A stretch of 64,000 bases of DNA from Rhodococcus sp. 14-2483-1-2 (GCF_002259405.1 NZ_NPFW01000006.1:178468-242467); one strand, 5' to 3'; counted from the first letter of the stretch, positions 45,837-55,389 are shown. The notes: generated by a model from the letters alone, not told the origin. Translations and numbers: made by a program.

Positions 45837-46772
45837 TCATTCGACGGGAACGCCGAGCCGACCGGCCTGGTAGTCCTCGAATGCCTGCAGCACTTCGGAC
45901 TTGGTGTTCATGACGAACGGGCCTGCCATCGCGACGGGTTCCCTGATCGGCTTGCCGCCGAGAACGAACACCTCGAGCGACTCCCCCACCGCCGAGGCAG
46001 ACATCTCGATGGTGTCGCCGCGGCCGAACAGCGCAGTCTGCCCCATCCTGATCGGACGCTTCTCCGCGCCTACCGTGCCCTCTCCCGCGAGAACGTAGAC
46101 GAGTGCGTTGAATTCACGATTCCACGGCAGCGTCAGCGCCGCGCCCGGTGCGATCGTGCTGTGCGAGAGCGCAATCGGAGTGTATGTCGAACCCGGCCCC
46201 TGCATTCCTGCGATCTCGCCGGCAATGACGCGGACCAACGCACCACCGTCGGGACTCGACGCCAACGCGACCTTGCTGCCGGTGATGTCCTGGTAACGCG
46301 GGTGCGCCATCTTGTTCTCACGCGGCAGATTGACCCAGAGCTGAACACCGTGGAACAGCCCGCCGGACATCACCAGATGCTCCGGCGGGGCCTCGATGTG
46401 CAGAATGCCACCGCCCGCCGTCATCCACTGGGTGTCGCCACCGCTGATGATTCCGCCGCCGCCGTGAGAGTCCTTGTGCTCCATGATGCCGTCGATCATG
46501 TAAGTCACCGTCTCGAATCCGCGGTGCGGATGCCACGGCGTTCCCTTCGGCTCACCGGGCGCGTAGTTCACCTCGCCCATCTGGTCCATGTGGATGAACG
46601 GATCCAGGGACGACATATCCAACCCGGCGAACGCTCGACGGACCGGAAAGCCTTCGCCCTCGTATCCCGTCGGTGCCGTCGTGACGGACCGGACCGGCCG
46701 AGGGACGGCGGTGGCGTCGGGCATGGGGATTCGGGGCAACGCGAGGATGTTGTCGACGGTCACTGCGGGCAT
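45837..46772 (-). CDS. Pirin-family protein
   Basis: 311 residues from ATG 46772; typical pirin length ~290-320. Bicupin: N-terminal cupin has the metal ligands in PWHPHRGFETVTYMIDGIMEHKDSHG and GGDTQWMTAGGGILHIEAPPE (His, His, His, Glu), C-terminal cupin is degenerate. Bacterial pirins can show quercetin-dioxygenase activity or regulate metabolism in response to stress. A 7-bp inverted repeat (46791-46812) lies in its leader, so it is probably controlled by a MarR/HxlR-type regulator encoded elsewhere. Followed on the same strand by the membrane-protein gene 28 bp on. Confidence 0.9.
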   Translation of the reverse strand: MPAVTVDNILALPRIPMPDATAVPRPVRSVTTAPTGYEGEGFPVRRAFAGLDMSSLDPFIHMDQMGEVNYAPGEPKGTPWHPHRGFETVTYMIDGIMEHKDSHGGGGIISGGDTQWMTAGGGILHIEAPPEHLVMSGGLFHGVQLWVNLPRENKMAHPRYQDITGSKVALASSPDGGALVRVIAGEIAGMQGPGSTYTPIALSHSTIAPGAALTLPWNREFNALVYVLAGEGTVGAEKRPIRMGQTALFGRGDTIEMSASAVGESLEVFVLGGKPIREPVAMAGPFVMNTKSEVLQAFEDYQAGRLGVPVE

Positions 46773-46790
46773 GGGCGTCCCTTTCGGCAA

Positions 46791-46812
46791 TGTAGTTGAC
46801 TCTGCAACTACT
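46791..46812. promoter_or_regulatory. Operator-like inverted repeat upstream of pirin gene
   Basis: GTAGTTG-6 bases-CAACTAC (arms 46792-46798 and 46805-46811), embedded in TGTAGTTG...CAACTACTA. Ends about 19 bp before the pirin ATG, and resembles MarR-type sites found before pirin genes. Confidence 0.5.
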
Positions 46813-46854
46813 ATACCGACCTCAACCCGACGGTGTCCGGCGGTATTCCCGCGG

Positions 46855-47196
46855 TCAGCCCTGCCGGTCGGCCAGCCATTGCCTGATCTCGTCGGTCGGT
46901 TGCTCGACGATGTCGTCGAATTCCGAGTGCTTGCCCACGAAGGCTGCAACCAGTTCGCAGATCGGCACGATGCGCTTGGCGTCGACGCGGGTGGCGTCGA
47001 GCGCCTGTTGCACGAGAATCGTTGCCAGTCCACGTCCGCCGTAGGCCGCGTCGACCTCGGTATGGAAGAAGATCCGTCGCGCATCCTCGTCGTCGACGAA
47101 CTCGGTGAAGCCGACCTGCGTGCCGTCGACCGAGACGGTGAAACGATCTGCCTGCTGGGTGATTTCGACCTGCGCACCCGTTTTGTCGACCGTCAT
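46855..47196 (-). CDS. Small GNAT-type N-acetyltransferase (YjdJ/GtnA-like)
   Basis: 113 residues. Compact Gcn5-related fold: FTEFVDDEDARRIFFHTEVDAAYGGRGLATILVQQALDATR carries the acetyl-CoA loop G-G-R-G-L-A; I-V-P-I-C-E-L-V follows with the Cys seen in the short YidJ/Gcn5-like group. The C-terminal 20 residues are an added helix. Substrate unknown. 82 bp upstream of the pirin gene on the same strand. Confidence 0.83.
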   Translation of the reverse strand: MTVDKTGAQVEITQQADRFTVSVDGTQVGFTEFVDDEDARRIFFHTEVDAAYGGRGLATILVQQALDATRVDAKRIVPICELVAAFVGKHSEFDDIVEQPTDEIRQWLADRQG

Positions 47197-47295
47197 GTCG
47201 CGCTCCTCGCTTCGCCAGGCGCATACCGCGCCGAATCATCGTCGATCATTCTCGTCGAAATTGCAGCCGTTCGAAGAACTCGACCGTACGGACAC

Positions 47296-50200
47296 TCACG
47301 GTTCACCTCGAAGGTCGGGTTCGTCGCCTCGAATCGGCTCGGTCTCGAGCATCGCCAGATCACGGAGCAGTTCCGATGCCGCAATCACCGACAATTCGAG
47401 TCCGCTGTGAAAGACGTGGACGATCTTCTGTTCGCCCCACATTCTCGGATTCGACACATTGAAGCCGGGAAACGCCATGATCACCGCCGTCGCGGAATCC
47501 AGACGCTTGTTCAGCGAGATCTGGGCACCCTTGTCTTGCGGATCCTCACGCTTCCATCCTCTTTCACCCAGCGCGAGCAGCTGATCGGTAGTCGTCTTAC
47601 GACCCTCGAGTGCTGCCATCTCGGCGGCGACATCCGTCCTGAAGACCTCCCGTCGGACCTGCTCGAAAGCCTGTTCCGGCATGAAGGTCCAGCTGCCGAG
47701 CGAGTCGCCCATCGTTGCCGGGTGGGCCACGACAACAAGATCGCCGTCTGCGACCTCGATATCGCGGCCGTCCGGGCCCACGGGGCGACGCAGCTCGGAA
47801 AATCGGAAGTATCGTCCGTCCGTCGTCGACCACACCAGAGCACTGCACAGATGCCAGGTCAACGGATGCCCGACGAGATGGGTCCGAACCTGCGACAGGG
47901 TCCAGCGCCGCTGGTTCACCATGGCTTTCTCGAACCGAGAAACGAGTTCGGTGCGCACCCCCTCGAGATCCTTCCTCAGGTCGGTGTACCGACGGTATTC
48001 CTCGCGCGCACCGTCGGAATCGGTGCGGCCGGGCCTCGGTACCCGGTCTCGGACCCTACCGTCGTTGTCTTCGACCACTATTCGAAGCTCGTGATCGAAC
48101 GTGAGGGTGAAGGTTCGGTCTCCGTAATCGAAGGTCGTCGTACCGTCCGCATCAAGCCCCAGGTTCGGCACCAATCGGTCGGCAAGTTCGAGAGGCGTCA
48201 GATTCAGCTCGTCGGCGATTCGGTGAATCAGTTTGTCGGCCTTGGCGCGAAGAGCAGGAAACCGGAGCGACTGCGAGATCGACCACAGGTGTCCGAGCGC
48301 GGCGTCGCTCCCGATCATGGCGAGGGCCTCGAGTCCCATCGCCGCGCGTCGGTGCGCCGACTGAAGCGGCCAGGTCCTGATCAGCGGGGTCAATTGCCGC
48401 GCAGTGTCGTCGTCACCCACTATCCCGAGGGCGTCGAGAGTCCAGCTCTGCGCTTCCGGAGCGCCCGCCCGCAACCACCTCTCGAACATGTCCCAGACGA
48501 ACTTCGCGAGTTCGGGATGGCCGACGAGTTCACGAACGATATCGACGCCGGCGTACACCTCGTCCATTCGTGACAGCGAGAACATGGTGCAGATCGTGCG
48601 GATCGCGTCGGACGGCAGCTGTGCGCGCTCTCCCTGCAACGTCAACGGGGGGAGCAACGCCGGGTCCAGCCAGTCCGGGATGACCGGAATGTGCCGCGGC
48701 AGGGCCAGAAGTGGATCTGCGTCGACGATATCTACTATCGCCGCACCAGCCGGCGCCCCGTACGACCGTCCAGCAGCGACCACGGCGTCTCGATGTCCGC
48801 GTCGCGCAAGAGTGCACAGTGCGCGTCGGGCAAGGGTTCGGCTCGGTCCGGTACGGCCGAGAGCAAGAGGAACCAGATCCGATGTTGCACTGTCGATGTG
48901 GCGATCGAACCATTCGAACGCGACCGGTCTGAGCGACTTCTTGCCGAGCCATTCGAGCATTGTCGTCGTCAGTTGTCCCCCGACGACGGGCAGTAACACC
49001 TGCGCCTGACCGGCCGGTGCAGCGAGGACGGCACGAAGCACGAAATCGAGTGCATCGCCTTCGAATCGGGCCAACAGTCGGCCCAACGAGATGGCACCTC
49101 GATACGCGTAACGCGGCGTCGGGGCGTACGACAGCACCGGACGCAGCAGATGCTCCGGAGCGTACGAGATCTCGTGCAACGACCAGAAACCTGTGCCTCG
49201 ACCGAACGCGGCGACCACCTCCGGCCAATCCCGGCGCCCGAGATAGGGCACATAGACGTCGATGGCCTCGGCCCACTGTCGCTGCTCGTCTCCCCGCCAT
49301 GCCACACGCAGCGGCGCTGGGGGACTTTCGAGACGAAATACCTGCTCTCGGACGTCTCCGCGATCCATGGATTCGGCGCGGTCGAGCCACGGTGGATCAC
49401 GCAGCAGCGCAGGGACATCCGACGATTCGAGCGTTGTTCCGGATACCCGCTTGCGCATCGCGGACTCCGGATGAACGTGCTCCAGATCCCGGCGCAGCCG
49501 CTCCGCCTCCGGCCCGGAGGCGTCGGCCAGCAACCGCGCGGCTCGCTCGGGCGATCGTGCTATCGCCTCGATCACGGCGGGCTCGATGTACTTGCTACCC
49601 AGCCGAGACACCAAGTGCTCGAATCCCGAGTCCGTGTCTATCTCACCGAGTATCCCGGCACACCATTTCTTGTGCTGGGCAGACAGGTTGCCCTCGAACA
49701 ACTCGGCTACGAAGGGCTCGACACCCGGTCCGATATTCGCACACAGTGCGTATACGAAGTTCATGCTCATCCCGGTGGACCAGATCGCATGATCTCGCGT
49801 TTCTTCGAGCGCGAGAATTTTCTCGACCGACTCGACCGAGTCGACGCTGGCCAAGAGGTAATAGCAGTAGCTCCGGTAATAGCGGTGGACGGTCTGCGAC
49901 CGCGCGATGTCCGCAGCAACCCACTCGTGCTGGGTCGGGAACAGGAACGACGTCAACAGATTGCACCCGATTCGCGCGCCACGCTGCGGCGCGAGCCTGT
50001 CCACCGCGTTCGCATAGTCGTCGGCGGGGAGGGCAGCCAACGCCGTGCGCACCCTGCTCGCCGAATCTCCGAACACGACATTGCGAAGGTCGTCGGGATC
50101 TCGCACGCCGAGTGAGTGCCGGGTACGCGATCGATCCGGTACGAGTTCGCGGGTCACCAACTCCACGCCTACGGCCTCGGCGAGCATCTCCGCAGCGAAT

Positions 50201-50733
50201 ACCGCGCCGAAGCGGCCGATGACGAAGTCCACGAATGGAACTCGCATCTTGTGCTCCGGCTGATCGGTGACGACCGTAAGAGTCAGAGCAGCACCGGTAG
50301 GGGTCACACCGGTGCCCGAGAACCGTCCGTCGACGAAGGCGTGCGCGGCCGCCGACAGCTCCGAATTCGACTCGGGATGGTCGACTGTTTCGCCGAAACG
50401 TCCGGCGGTTCGAACAAGCAGGTCGTCGATAGCGGCTTCCTTCGCAGCCACCGCTGTGACTGCCGCCTTCGTGCTGGCTCTCGGCCGGGTGGATCGAGGT
50501 TGCGGACTCCGCCCGTGGAACGCCTCGCCGCGTCGCCACCACAAAGCGGGGACTTGCCATCCGGTCTGTCGCGCACCCACCCGACGACCATAGAACAGAA
50601 CGCCTACGCCGGCGGGAAAGTCGGGAGGCTGATTCCGATACGACGTCGTCGCATAAGCCCAGTTCAACACCGCTCGGAATTGCCGACCAGCGCCTCTGTA
50701 CGGTGGAGCGAAGGACCTCGACCGATGAATCAT
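47296..50733 (-). CDS. DUF4132-domain giant protein
   Basis: Up to 1145 residues; the frame opens at 50733 but a start this close to the divergent ATP-grasp gene would leave no promoter, so GTG 50580 or another start inside the first 60 codons is more likely. Large, soluble, no signal. Leucine-rich helical repeats (HEAT-like) occupy the middle (~300-800); the last ~300 residues are DUF4132-like: LTFDHELRIVVEDNDGRV, TLSQVRTHLVGHPLTWHLCSALVWS, RVPRPGRTD, and FHSGLELSVIAASELLRDL. DUF4132 proteins often accompany WGR/MolR-type genes; their biochemical role is unknown. Divergent from an ATP-grasp/papain-like pair, which may be functionally linked. Confidence 0.82.
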   Translation of the reverse strand: MIHRSRSFAPPYRGAGRQFRAVLNWAYATTSYRNQPPDFPAGVGVLFYGRRVGARQTGWQVPALWWRRGEAFHGRSPQPRSTRPRASTKAAVTAVAAKEAAIDDLLVRTAGRFGETVDHPESNSELSAAAHAFVDGRFSGTGVTPTGAALTLTVVTDQPEHKMRVPFVDFVIGRFGAVFAAEMLAEAVGVELVTRELVPDRSRTRHSLGVRDPDDLRNVVFGDSASRVRTALAALPADDYANAVDRLAPQRGARIGCNLLTSFLFPTQHEWVAADIARSQTVHRYYRSYCYYLLASVDSVESVEKILALEETRDHAIWSTGMSMNFVYALCANIGPGVEPFVAELFEGNLSAQHKKWCAGILGEIDTDSGFEHLVSRLGSKYIEPAVIEAIARSPERAARLLADASGPEAERLRRDLEHVHPESAMRKRVSGTTLESSDVPALLRDPPWLDRAESMDRGDVREQVFRLESPPAPLRVAWRGDEQRQWAEAIDVYVPYLGRRDWPEVVAAFGRGTGFWSLHEISYAPEHLLRPVLSYAPTPRYAYRGAISLGRLLARFEGDALDFVLRAVLAAPAGQAQVLLPVVGGQLTTTMLEWLGKKSLRPVAFEWFDRHIDSATSDLVPLALGRTGPSRTLARRALCTLARRGHRDAVVAAGRSYGAPAGAAIVDIVDADPLLALPRHIPVIPDWLDPALLPPLTLQGERAQLPSDAIRTICTMFSLSRMDEVYAGVDIVRELVGHPELAKFVWDMFERWLRAGAPEAQSWTLDALGIVGDDDTARQLTPLIRTWPLQSAHRRAAMGLEALAMIGSDAALGHLWSISQSLRFPALRAKADKLIHRIADELNLTPLELADRLVPNLGLDADGTTTFDYGDRTFTLTFDHELRIVVEDNDGRVRDRVPRPGRTDSDGAREEYRRYTDLRKDLEGVRTELVSRFEKAMVNQRRWTLSQVRTHLVGHPLTWHLCSALVWSTTDGRYFRFSELRRPVGPDGRDIEVADGDLVVVAHPATMGDSLGSWTFMPEQAFEQVRREVFRTDVAAEMAALEGRKTTTDQLLALGERGWKREDPQDKGAQISLNKRLDSATAVIMAFPGFNVSNPRMWGEQKIVHVFHSGLELSVIAASELLRDLAMLETEPIRGDEPDLRGEP

Positions 50734-50750
50734 CCAGGGAAAGGAACTTC

Positions 50751-51992
50751 ATGGCTCAGCCAGACAGGCTGGAGAAAGACCCGAACAAAGGTTTTGTGGC
50801 CCTGCTGGGCTGGAGTTTGGCCGCGGTGGAAGCACTGGACAAGTTCGATCGGCGCTACGTCGTCGTTGCCCCGGAGTGGGCCGAGGCGTACTGCACCGAG
50901 CACGACATTCCGTACCTACCGTGGAACTTCGAGCGACTCAACGATCGCTCGCTCGAGATCGCCGAAACACTGCAGAGCAAAGGCGTGGACGTCGCGATAC
51001 CGCTCTACGAGGAGACGGTCGAGTGGGCCGGCGCCATCAACTCGGTACTTCTGGGCAACCCTCGGCTGTTCGGGCAGGCGATGCTGTTGCGCGACAAGTC
51101 CTTGATGAAGCGCCGTGCTCAGCTCGGCGGCATTCGGGTGGGCATCTTCGAGGAAGCCCACGACCGTGAGGACGTCATTCGATTCCTCAAACGTGTCAAC
51201 CAGACGCTACTCAAGCTCGACGGCGATCCCAACGACCCGATTCATGTCAAGGCTTTCGACAAGGCCGGTTGCCTCGGCCACCGCGTCATTCGCACCCCTG
51301 ACGAGGTCGACTCCATTCCCGACGAGGAATTTCCGGCGCTGATGGAATCTCACCTCGACGGCTGGGAGTTCGCTGTCGAAGCATGGATTCACAACGGCAA
51401 GATCAAGTTTCTCAACATCTCGGAGTACGTCACGCTCGGCTACTCGGTGTTCGTTCCTGCGACACCCGAGCTGGAGAAGTACCGCGAGCAGATCACGGTG
51501 CAGATCGAGAAGCTGATCAAGACCTTCGACATCGAGTTCGGTTTCATTCACCCCGAGTACTTCGTGACCAGTGACGGCGAGATGTACTTCGGCGAAGTTG
51601 CTTACCGCCCACCGGGTTTCAAGGTCTTCGAGCTGTTGGAGCGGGCCTACGGGTTCAACGCATACCAGGGCCTCGCGCTGGCATTCGACCCGAAGACCAC
51701 CGAGGAGGAGATCGACGCCTTCTTCCCGAAGGAGGTGGTCGACGCCACCGGTCACGCCGGATGCTTCGGCGTCTACCCGCGTCGACGCGTCGTCAGCGAT
51801 CTCGTCATCCCCGAGGTCACCGCGGACGACGACTACTACGAGACCAACGACCTGTCGGCTCCGGTCGAGGAAACCGTCACCAAGAGAACGGCATTCGGCA
51901 CGCACTGGGGCCTGCTGTACTTCTTCGGCGACGATCCCTACCGAATGCGCGATCTGCTCAAGCAACAGGAAGAACTGGACTTCTACGTGTGA
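50751..51992 (+). CDS. ATP-grasp ligase of unknown substrate
   Basis: 413 residues from ATG 50751 (AAAGGAAC upstream). Pre-ATP-grasp region VALLGWSLAAVEALDKFDRRYVVVAPEW, then ATP-grasp domain (~110-310): LRDKSLMKRRAQLGGIRV, IHVKAFDKAGCLGHRVI (ATP Lys), ALMESHLDGWEFAVEAW (Glu), and the metal site IEFGFIHPEYFV...MYFGEVAYRPPGFKVFEL (E-x-R). Resembles carbamoyl-phosphate/biotin-carboxylase-like amide ligases that join a carboxylate to an amine. Not close to MysC or PurD by eye. The stop overlaps the next gene (GTGA), tying it to a papain-like protein. Confidence 0.82.
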   Translation: MAQPDRLEKDPNKGFVALLGWSLAAVEALDKFDRRYVVVAPEWAEAYCTEHDIPYLPWNFERLNDRSLEIAETLQSKGVDVAIPLYEETVEWAGAINSVLLGNPRLFGQAMLLRDKSLMKRRAQLGGIRVGIFEEAHDREDVIRFLKRVNQTLLKLDGDPNDPIHVKAFDKAGCLGHRVIRTPDEVDSIPDEEFPALMESHLDGWEFAVEAWIHNGKIKFLNISEYVTLGYSVFVPATPELEKYREQITVQIEKLIKTFDIEFGFIHPEYFVTSDGEMYFGEVAYRPPGFKVFELLERAYGFNAYQGLALAFDPKTTEEEIDAFFPKEVVDATGHAGCFGVYPRRRVVSDLVIPEVTADDDYYETNDLSAPVEETVTKRTAFGTHWGLLYFFGDDPYRMRDLLKQQEELDFYV

Positions 51993-54040
51993 AGCAGCAA
52001 CTCGGGGACGACACCAACCCACCGTCACAGACGATGCACGAGCCGGCACCGACCAACGCGACCACGGCCGTGGACAGAGCGTTGGCATCACGTTTGGCGC
52101 AGCTCGACCATGCGATGCACGCGTTGGCCGATGCACCCGAGTTCAGCAAGAACACCAAGGTGCGGCGAGTTCTCGATGCGTTGCATCGAGTCTTGTTGCA
52201 GCCCGGTGGTTGCGGTGCAATTCGCGAACGCGCCGAGATGCTCGAGAATGCGGGGCTGTTCGCGGGCACCGACTGGGCCCAGCCGGACATTCTCGTTCCG
52301 GGGTTCGTGGGGCCCAGCCTGCGCAGCGGCAACGACGACACCTTCGTGCTCGAGGCGACCAGCGAACTGCGGATGGTCGCGATCGTTGCGGGCGAGTACG
52401 AGCATGCTGCGGTGACCGCCGAGGATGCCCGTCGGTTCCTTTCTCAGGTTCTCGCGGTCAATCTCGACGTGCTGTTCACACCCCCGTCCGAGTCCGAGCG
52501 AGTTCGCCTGGGTCGTACCGCGCATCTGATCCGTGATCTGTTCGGGTACGTGGCCGGGCAGATCGGCTACGACAGTGTGCTCGACGAGTTGGTCGAAGAA
52601 ATCTGGCGGATCCTGCGGCAGCGCCCGATTCAGGTGGACACCATCAAGGACATGGTCACCCGCATCGCAATCTATCGTGACGATCCGACCGTCGACCTCG
52701 GCAACTCCGGGCAGGGCCTGGATCGGTTGATCACGGCCCTGTTCGGAACCACCGATGCGTGCCGAGAGGATCCGGGCGTCGAGGTGTACCGGTCGCGGCT
52801 CGAAGCGATGGACGTCGAGGCGTTGCAGTTCGAGGCCCGCGGATTCGCGCGAGCGATGCACGACACCGGACTGGTCTCGCCGTACCACGCGACGCTGACG
52901 CAGTATCTCGTCGACCACTACTCGTACGTTCTGCCCGAGGCCCTCGGTCTGTCCGACACCGGCCGGACCTGCCTGACGCGGTACCCCGAACTGGTCCATC
53001 GCCTCATCGAAGAAACGGTGTACCCCGAAACCGCGCAGTGCCTCTACGGTTTGGCGCTGCTGCTCGATCGCGGGATTCTGCATCAGCCGCCGATCGTGCC
53101 GTCCCTGTGGCGACAGATCTCGTTGAAGCTCGCCCCTGCGGTGCGGGAACGACTGATCACCACGTTCGGGCCGGTCCCCGCGCCGGAGTCACGCTTGCTC
53201 GGCGGTTTGCTCTCGATGCTCGGTCAGCCCCTCGGCGTCGGTCAGGGCGACAACCCGACGTGTCAGTCGGCGCGGGCCTTATCGATGTGGGCCTACAACG
53301 ATCCCGACTACCTGCTGCAGATGGTGGTGTGGGCGGCGCGTGACGAGGAGATCGTCATGCACTTCGAGGGGCAGTCGATCTCGTCGACCGACAGTGTCAG
53401 CGGCGTCGCCACGTCCGATCCGGTGGACCTCGATCCCGCGTCGCTGTTGCTGGTTCCGCACCTCGACCGCATCTACGCCGAGATGGTCCGGCGTTGCGCC
53501 GATCGTCCCGGCGATCCGCACCGCTGGGTCAATCCCGAGTTCCACGGATGGTGGTCGGCGCGCGAGTTCCACATCGACGTCGATGTCGAGACCGGCAATC
53601 TCGTCGACCTGGACGCATTTCTGCGGCAGTTCTATGCCGCGTACCACTCGGAGTACAACGGGCACCAACCGTTGATCCATCCGCAACCGGCAGGTGTGGC
53701 CGTAACCGACAGTGCCGCACGGTATGTGGGGTGGCACGCCATCACGATCCTGCGCGTGAACACCGATCCCGACGGCGTCATGCGGGTGTACTTCTTCAAC
53801 CCGAACAACGACAGCGGCCAGGACTGGGGTGACGGCGTCGTGGTGGGAACGGCGGGCAACGGCGAACGCGCAGGCGAGGGTTCGCTGCCGTTCGACCAGT
53901 TCGCCTCACGGCTGTACATATTCCACACCGATCCCCTCGAGAACGGCGAGCCCGAGAGAATTCCCGCCGAGGAGATCGAGCGGATCCGGGGATACATCGA
54001 GCGGAGTTGGGGCGCAGAACGTTCGGTGCCCGAGGCCTGA
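51989..54040 (+). CDS. Large protein with C-terminal papain-like Cys-His-Asn arrangement
   Basis: 683 residues from GTG 51989, overlapping the ATP-grasp stop. Soluble, helical N-terminal two-thirds without recognised domains. The C-terminal third has a papain-like order: Cys425 at a helix start (GDNPTCQSARALSMWAYND), His583 in YVGWHAITILRVN, Asn604 in VYFFNPNNDSGQDWGDG; spacing (158 and 21 residues) and the G-W-H-A-I and F-N-P-N contexts fit a papain-fold peptidase, amidase or transglutaminase. With the ATP-grasp gene this forms a ligase/peptidase pair as described for amidoligase systems that modify peptides or make conjugates. No substrate can be named. Confidence 0.72.
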   Translation: MKQQLGDDTNPPSQTMHEPAPTNATTAVDRALASRLAQLDHAMHALADAPEFSKNTKVRRVLDALHRVLLQPGGCGAIRERAEMLENAGLFAGTDWAQPDILVPGFVGPSLRSGNDDTFVLEATSELRMVAIVAGEYEHAAVTAEDARRFLSQVLAVNLDVLFTPPSESERVRLGRTAHLIRDLFGYVAGQIGYDSVLDELVEEIWRILRQRPIQVDTIKDMVTRIAIYRDDPTVDLGNSGQGLDRLITALFGTTDACREDPGVEVYRSRLEAMDVEALQFEARGFARAMHDTGLVSPYHATLTQYLVDHYSYVLPEALGLSDTGRTCLTRYPELVHRLIEETVYPETAQCLYGLALLLDRGILHQPPIVPSLWRQISLKLAPAVRERLITTFGPVPAPESRLLGGLLSMLGQPLGVGQGDNPTCQSARALSMWAYNDPDYLLQMVVWAARDEEIVMHFEGQSISSTDSVSGVATSDPVDLDPASLLLVPHLDRIYAEMVRRCADRPGDPHRWVNPEFHGWWSAREFHIDVDVETGNLVDLDAFLRQFYAAYHSEYNGHQPLIHPQPAGVAVTDSAARYVGWHAITILRVNTDPDGVMRVYFFNPNNDSGQDWGDGVVVGTAGNGERAGEGSLPFDQFASRLYIFHTDPLENGEPERIPAEEIERIRGYIERSWGAERSVPEA

Positions 54041-54047
54041 GATGCAC

Positions 54048-54080
54048 GATGCGCCCCGAGTCCGTGACTCGGGGCGCATC
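54048..54080. terminator. Bidirectional hairpin terminator
   Basis: Perfect 15-bp arms GATGCGCCCCGAGTC (54048-54062) and GACTCGGGGCGCATC (54066-54080), 3-base loop. Between the papain-like gene and the convergent DUF2945 gene. Confidence 0.8.
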
Positions 54081-54096
54081 GCTGTTCGGTCGGGCG

Positions 54097-54312
54097 TCAG
54101 TCCTTCTTGTCGAGCGAGTCCGGCTTGTGCACCGCGTCCTTGCCCGACTTGTCACTCTCGACGCGGTACTGCGGCTCGTCCTTCGATGCCTTCACGGTGC
54201 GGCCCGCGGCTTCGGTCTCGGAGGTGATCTTCTCCACCACCGTTCCCTCGGTCGTGGTGCCGTGGGTCTTCCATTCGACCTTGTCGCCCTTGTGCAGTTC
54301 GTCTTTCGCCAT
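54097..54312 (-). CDS. DUF2945 (HVA1/Tudor-like) small protein
   Basis: 71 residues from ATG 54312 with AGGACA upstream. Short, highly charged; the start HKGDKVEWKTHGTTTEGTVV and the later EPQYRVESDKSGKDAVHKPDSL are the DUF2945 / hypervirulence-associated TUDOR pattern. Nucleic-acid or chromatin-like binding has been suggested for the family. Lone gene between a terminator and the esterase gene. Confidence 0.88.
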   Translation of the reverse strand: MAKDELHKGDKVEWKTHGTTTEGTVVEKITSETEAAGRTVKASKDEPQYRVESDKSGKDAVHKPDSLDKKD

Positions 54313-54375
54313 GGTCAGGGTGTCCTTTCGCCGATGATGTCTCACGTGCGCTTACCCGCGGGAGTGGCGGCGCAA

Positions 54376-55389
54376 TCAGCTGGTTCCCAGAGCCGGTGCC
54401 AGCGTGGTGAACCAGGCTTCGCGCAGCTGATCCTCGAACAACGGCCAGGTGTGCGCGCCCTCCTCTCGCATGGAGACCGTTGCCGGCACATCGGCTCGGC
54501 GCAGGGCGTCGACGAAGATCGATGTGCAGTGGTTGACCATCGCTTCGACCACCATTCCTCCGAACGGCGGGATCGCGCCCTCGGGGATCCGATCCACCGG
54601 TCCGGGGAGCCCTCGAGACGAGCTGACATACACCGCCGTTCCGCGTAGACGCTCGACGTTGAGCGACGGGTCGTGATCGCGCCACCCCTGACTTCCCGGC
54701 AGGCCCCACATGTTGAAGGGGTTGTTGAGTCCGCCGGCGATCATCGCCGAGATGCCCGCAGTGGCAAGCGGGTTGGAGGGTGCCGGACACCCACTGAACG
54801 ACGCGGCCGCGTCGAACACATCCGGGGCCTGGATCGCCAGGTCGAGTGCGGGACCACCACTCATCGACAGCCCCGCCACGCCGCGCCTGCCGGTCGATCC
54901 ATAGGCCGCGTCGACAGCGGCGGGTAGCTCGCGGCTGAGGTAGGTCTGCCACATGTTGCTGCCGAGCACCGGATCCGTTGTCTGCCAGTCGGTGTAGAAG
55001 CTGAAGCGGCCGCCGATCGGTGCGACGACGGTGACGTTCTTGTCCAGGAAGAAATTCTCGACGCCGGAGTTGTTGAGCCACCCGACGCCGTCCTCGTTGC
55101 CGAGTGCGCCGTTGAGCAGCACCAGAGTGGGTGCGGGTCCACCGTCGGGGGAATGCAGCACCTCGTTGGAGATGACGCGATTCATGGACGGGGAGAACAC
55201 GTTCAGCACAGCGCGAGTCGCCGACACCTGATGGATGCCGACCGCTCCGGCAGCCGCGTCGGCCGATCCCGAGTTCCCCGGCAGCGCCTGCGCCGTCGTT
55301 CCGGTCATCAGCATCGACGCCACCGCGGCGGCCGTCACGACCACAGCGGATCGAGTTCGCTTCTTTCTCTTCTGTCCCACACGCAACAT
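54376..55389 (-). CDS. Secreted antigen-85-like esterase (mycolyltransferase family)
   Basis: 337 residues from ATG 55389 (GTG/TTG to 55398 possible). Basic N-terminus and hydrophobic stretch with cleavage near TAQALPG (~36): secreted. Alpha/beta-hydrolase of the antigen 85 group: nucleophile elbow GLSMSGGPALDLAI (Ser~165), acid region, and catalytic His in EGAHTWPLFEDQLREAW (as HSWPYW in Ag85). Mycolic-acid organisms carry several such proteins; some transfer mycolates to arabinogalactan or trehalose, others are esterases. The substrate cannot be told. Supports assignment of the source to mycolate-containing actinobacteria. Confidence 0.85.
   Translation of the reverse strand: MLRVGQKRKKRTRSAVVVTAAAVASMLMTGTTAQALPGNSGSADAAAGAVGIHQVSATRAVLNVFSPSMNRVISNEVLHSPDGGPAPTLVLLNGALGNEDGVGWLNNSGVENFFLDKNVTVVAPIGGRFSFYTDWQTTDPVLGSNMWQTYLSRELPAAVDAAYGSTGRRGVAGLSMSGGPALDLAIQAPDVFDAAASFSGCPAPSNPLATAGISAMIAGGLNNPFNMWGLPGSQGWRDHDPSLNVERLRGTAVYVSSSRGLPGPVDRIPEGAIPPFGGMVVEAMVNHCTSIFVDALRRADVPATVSMREEGAHTWPLFEDQLREAWFTTLAPALGTS

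Noticed and set aside
46588..48573. 661-codon plus-strand frame across pirin, GNAT and DUF4132 genes
   Set aside because: Crosses three real genes on the other strand and has no recognisable domain.
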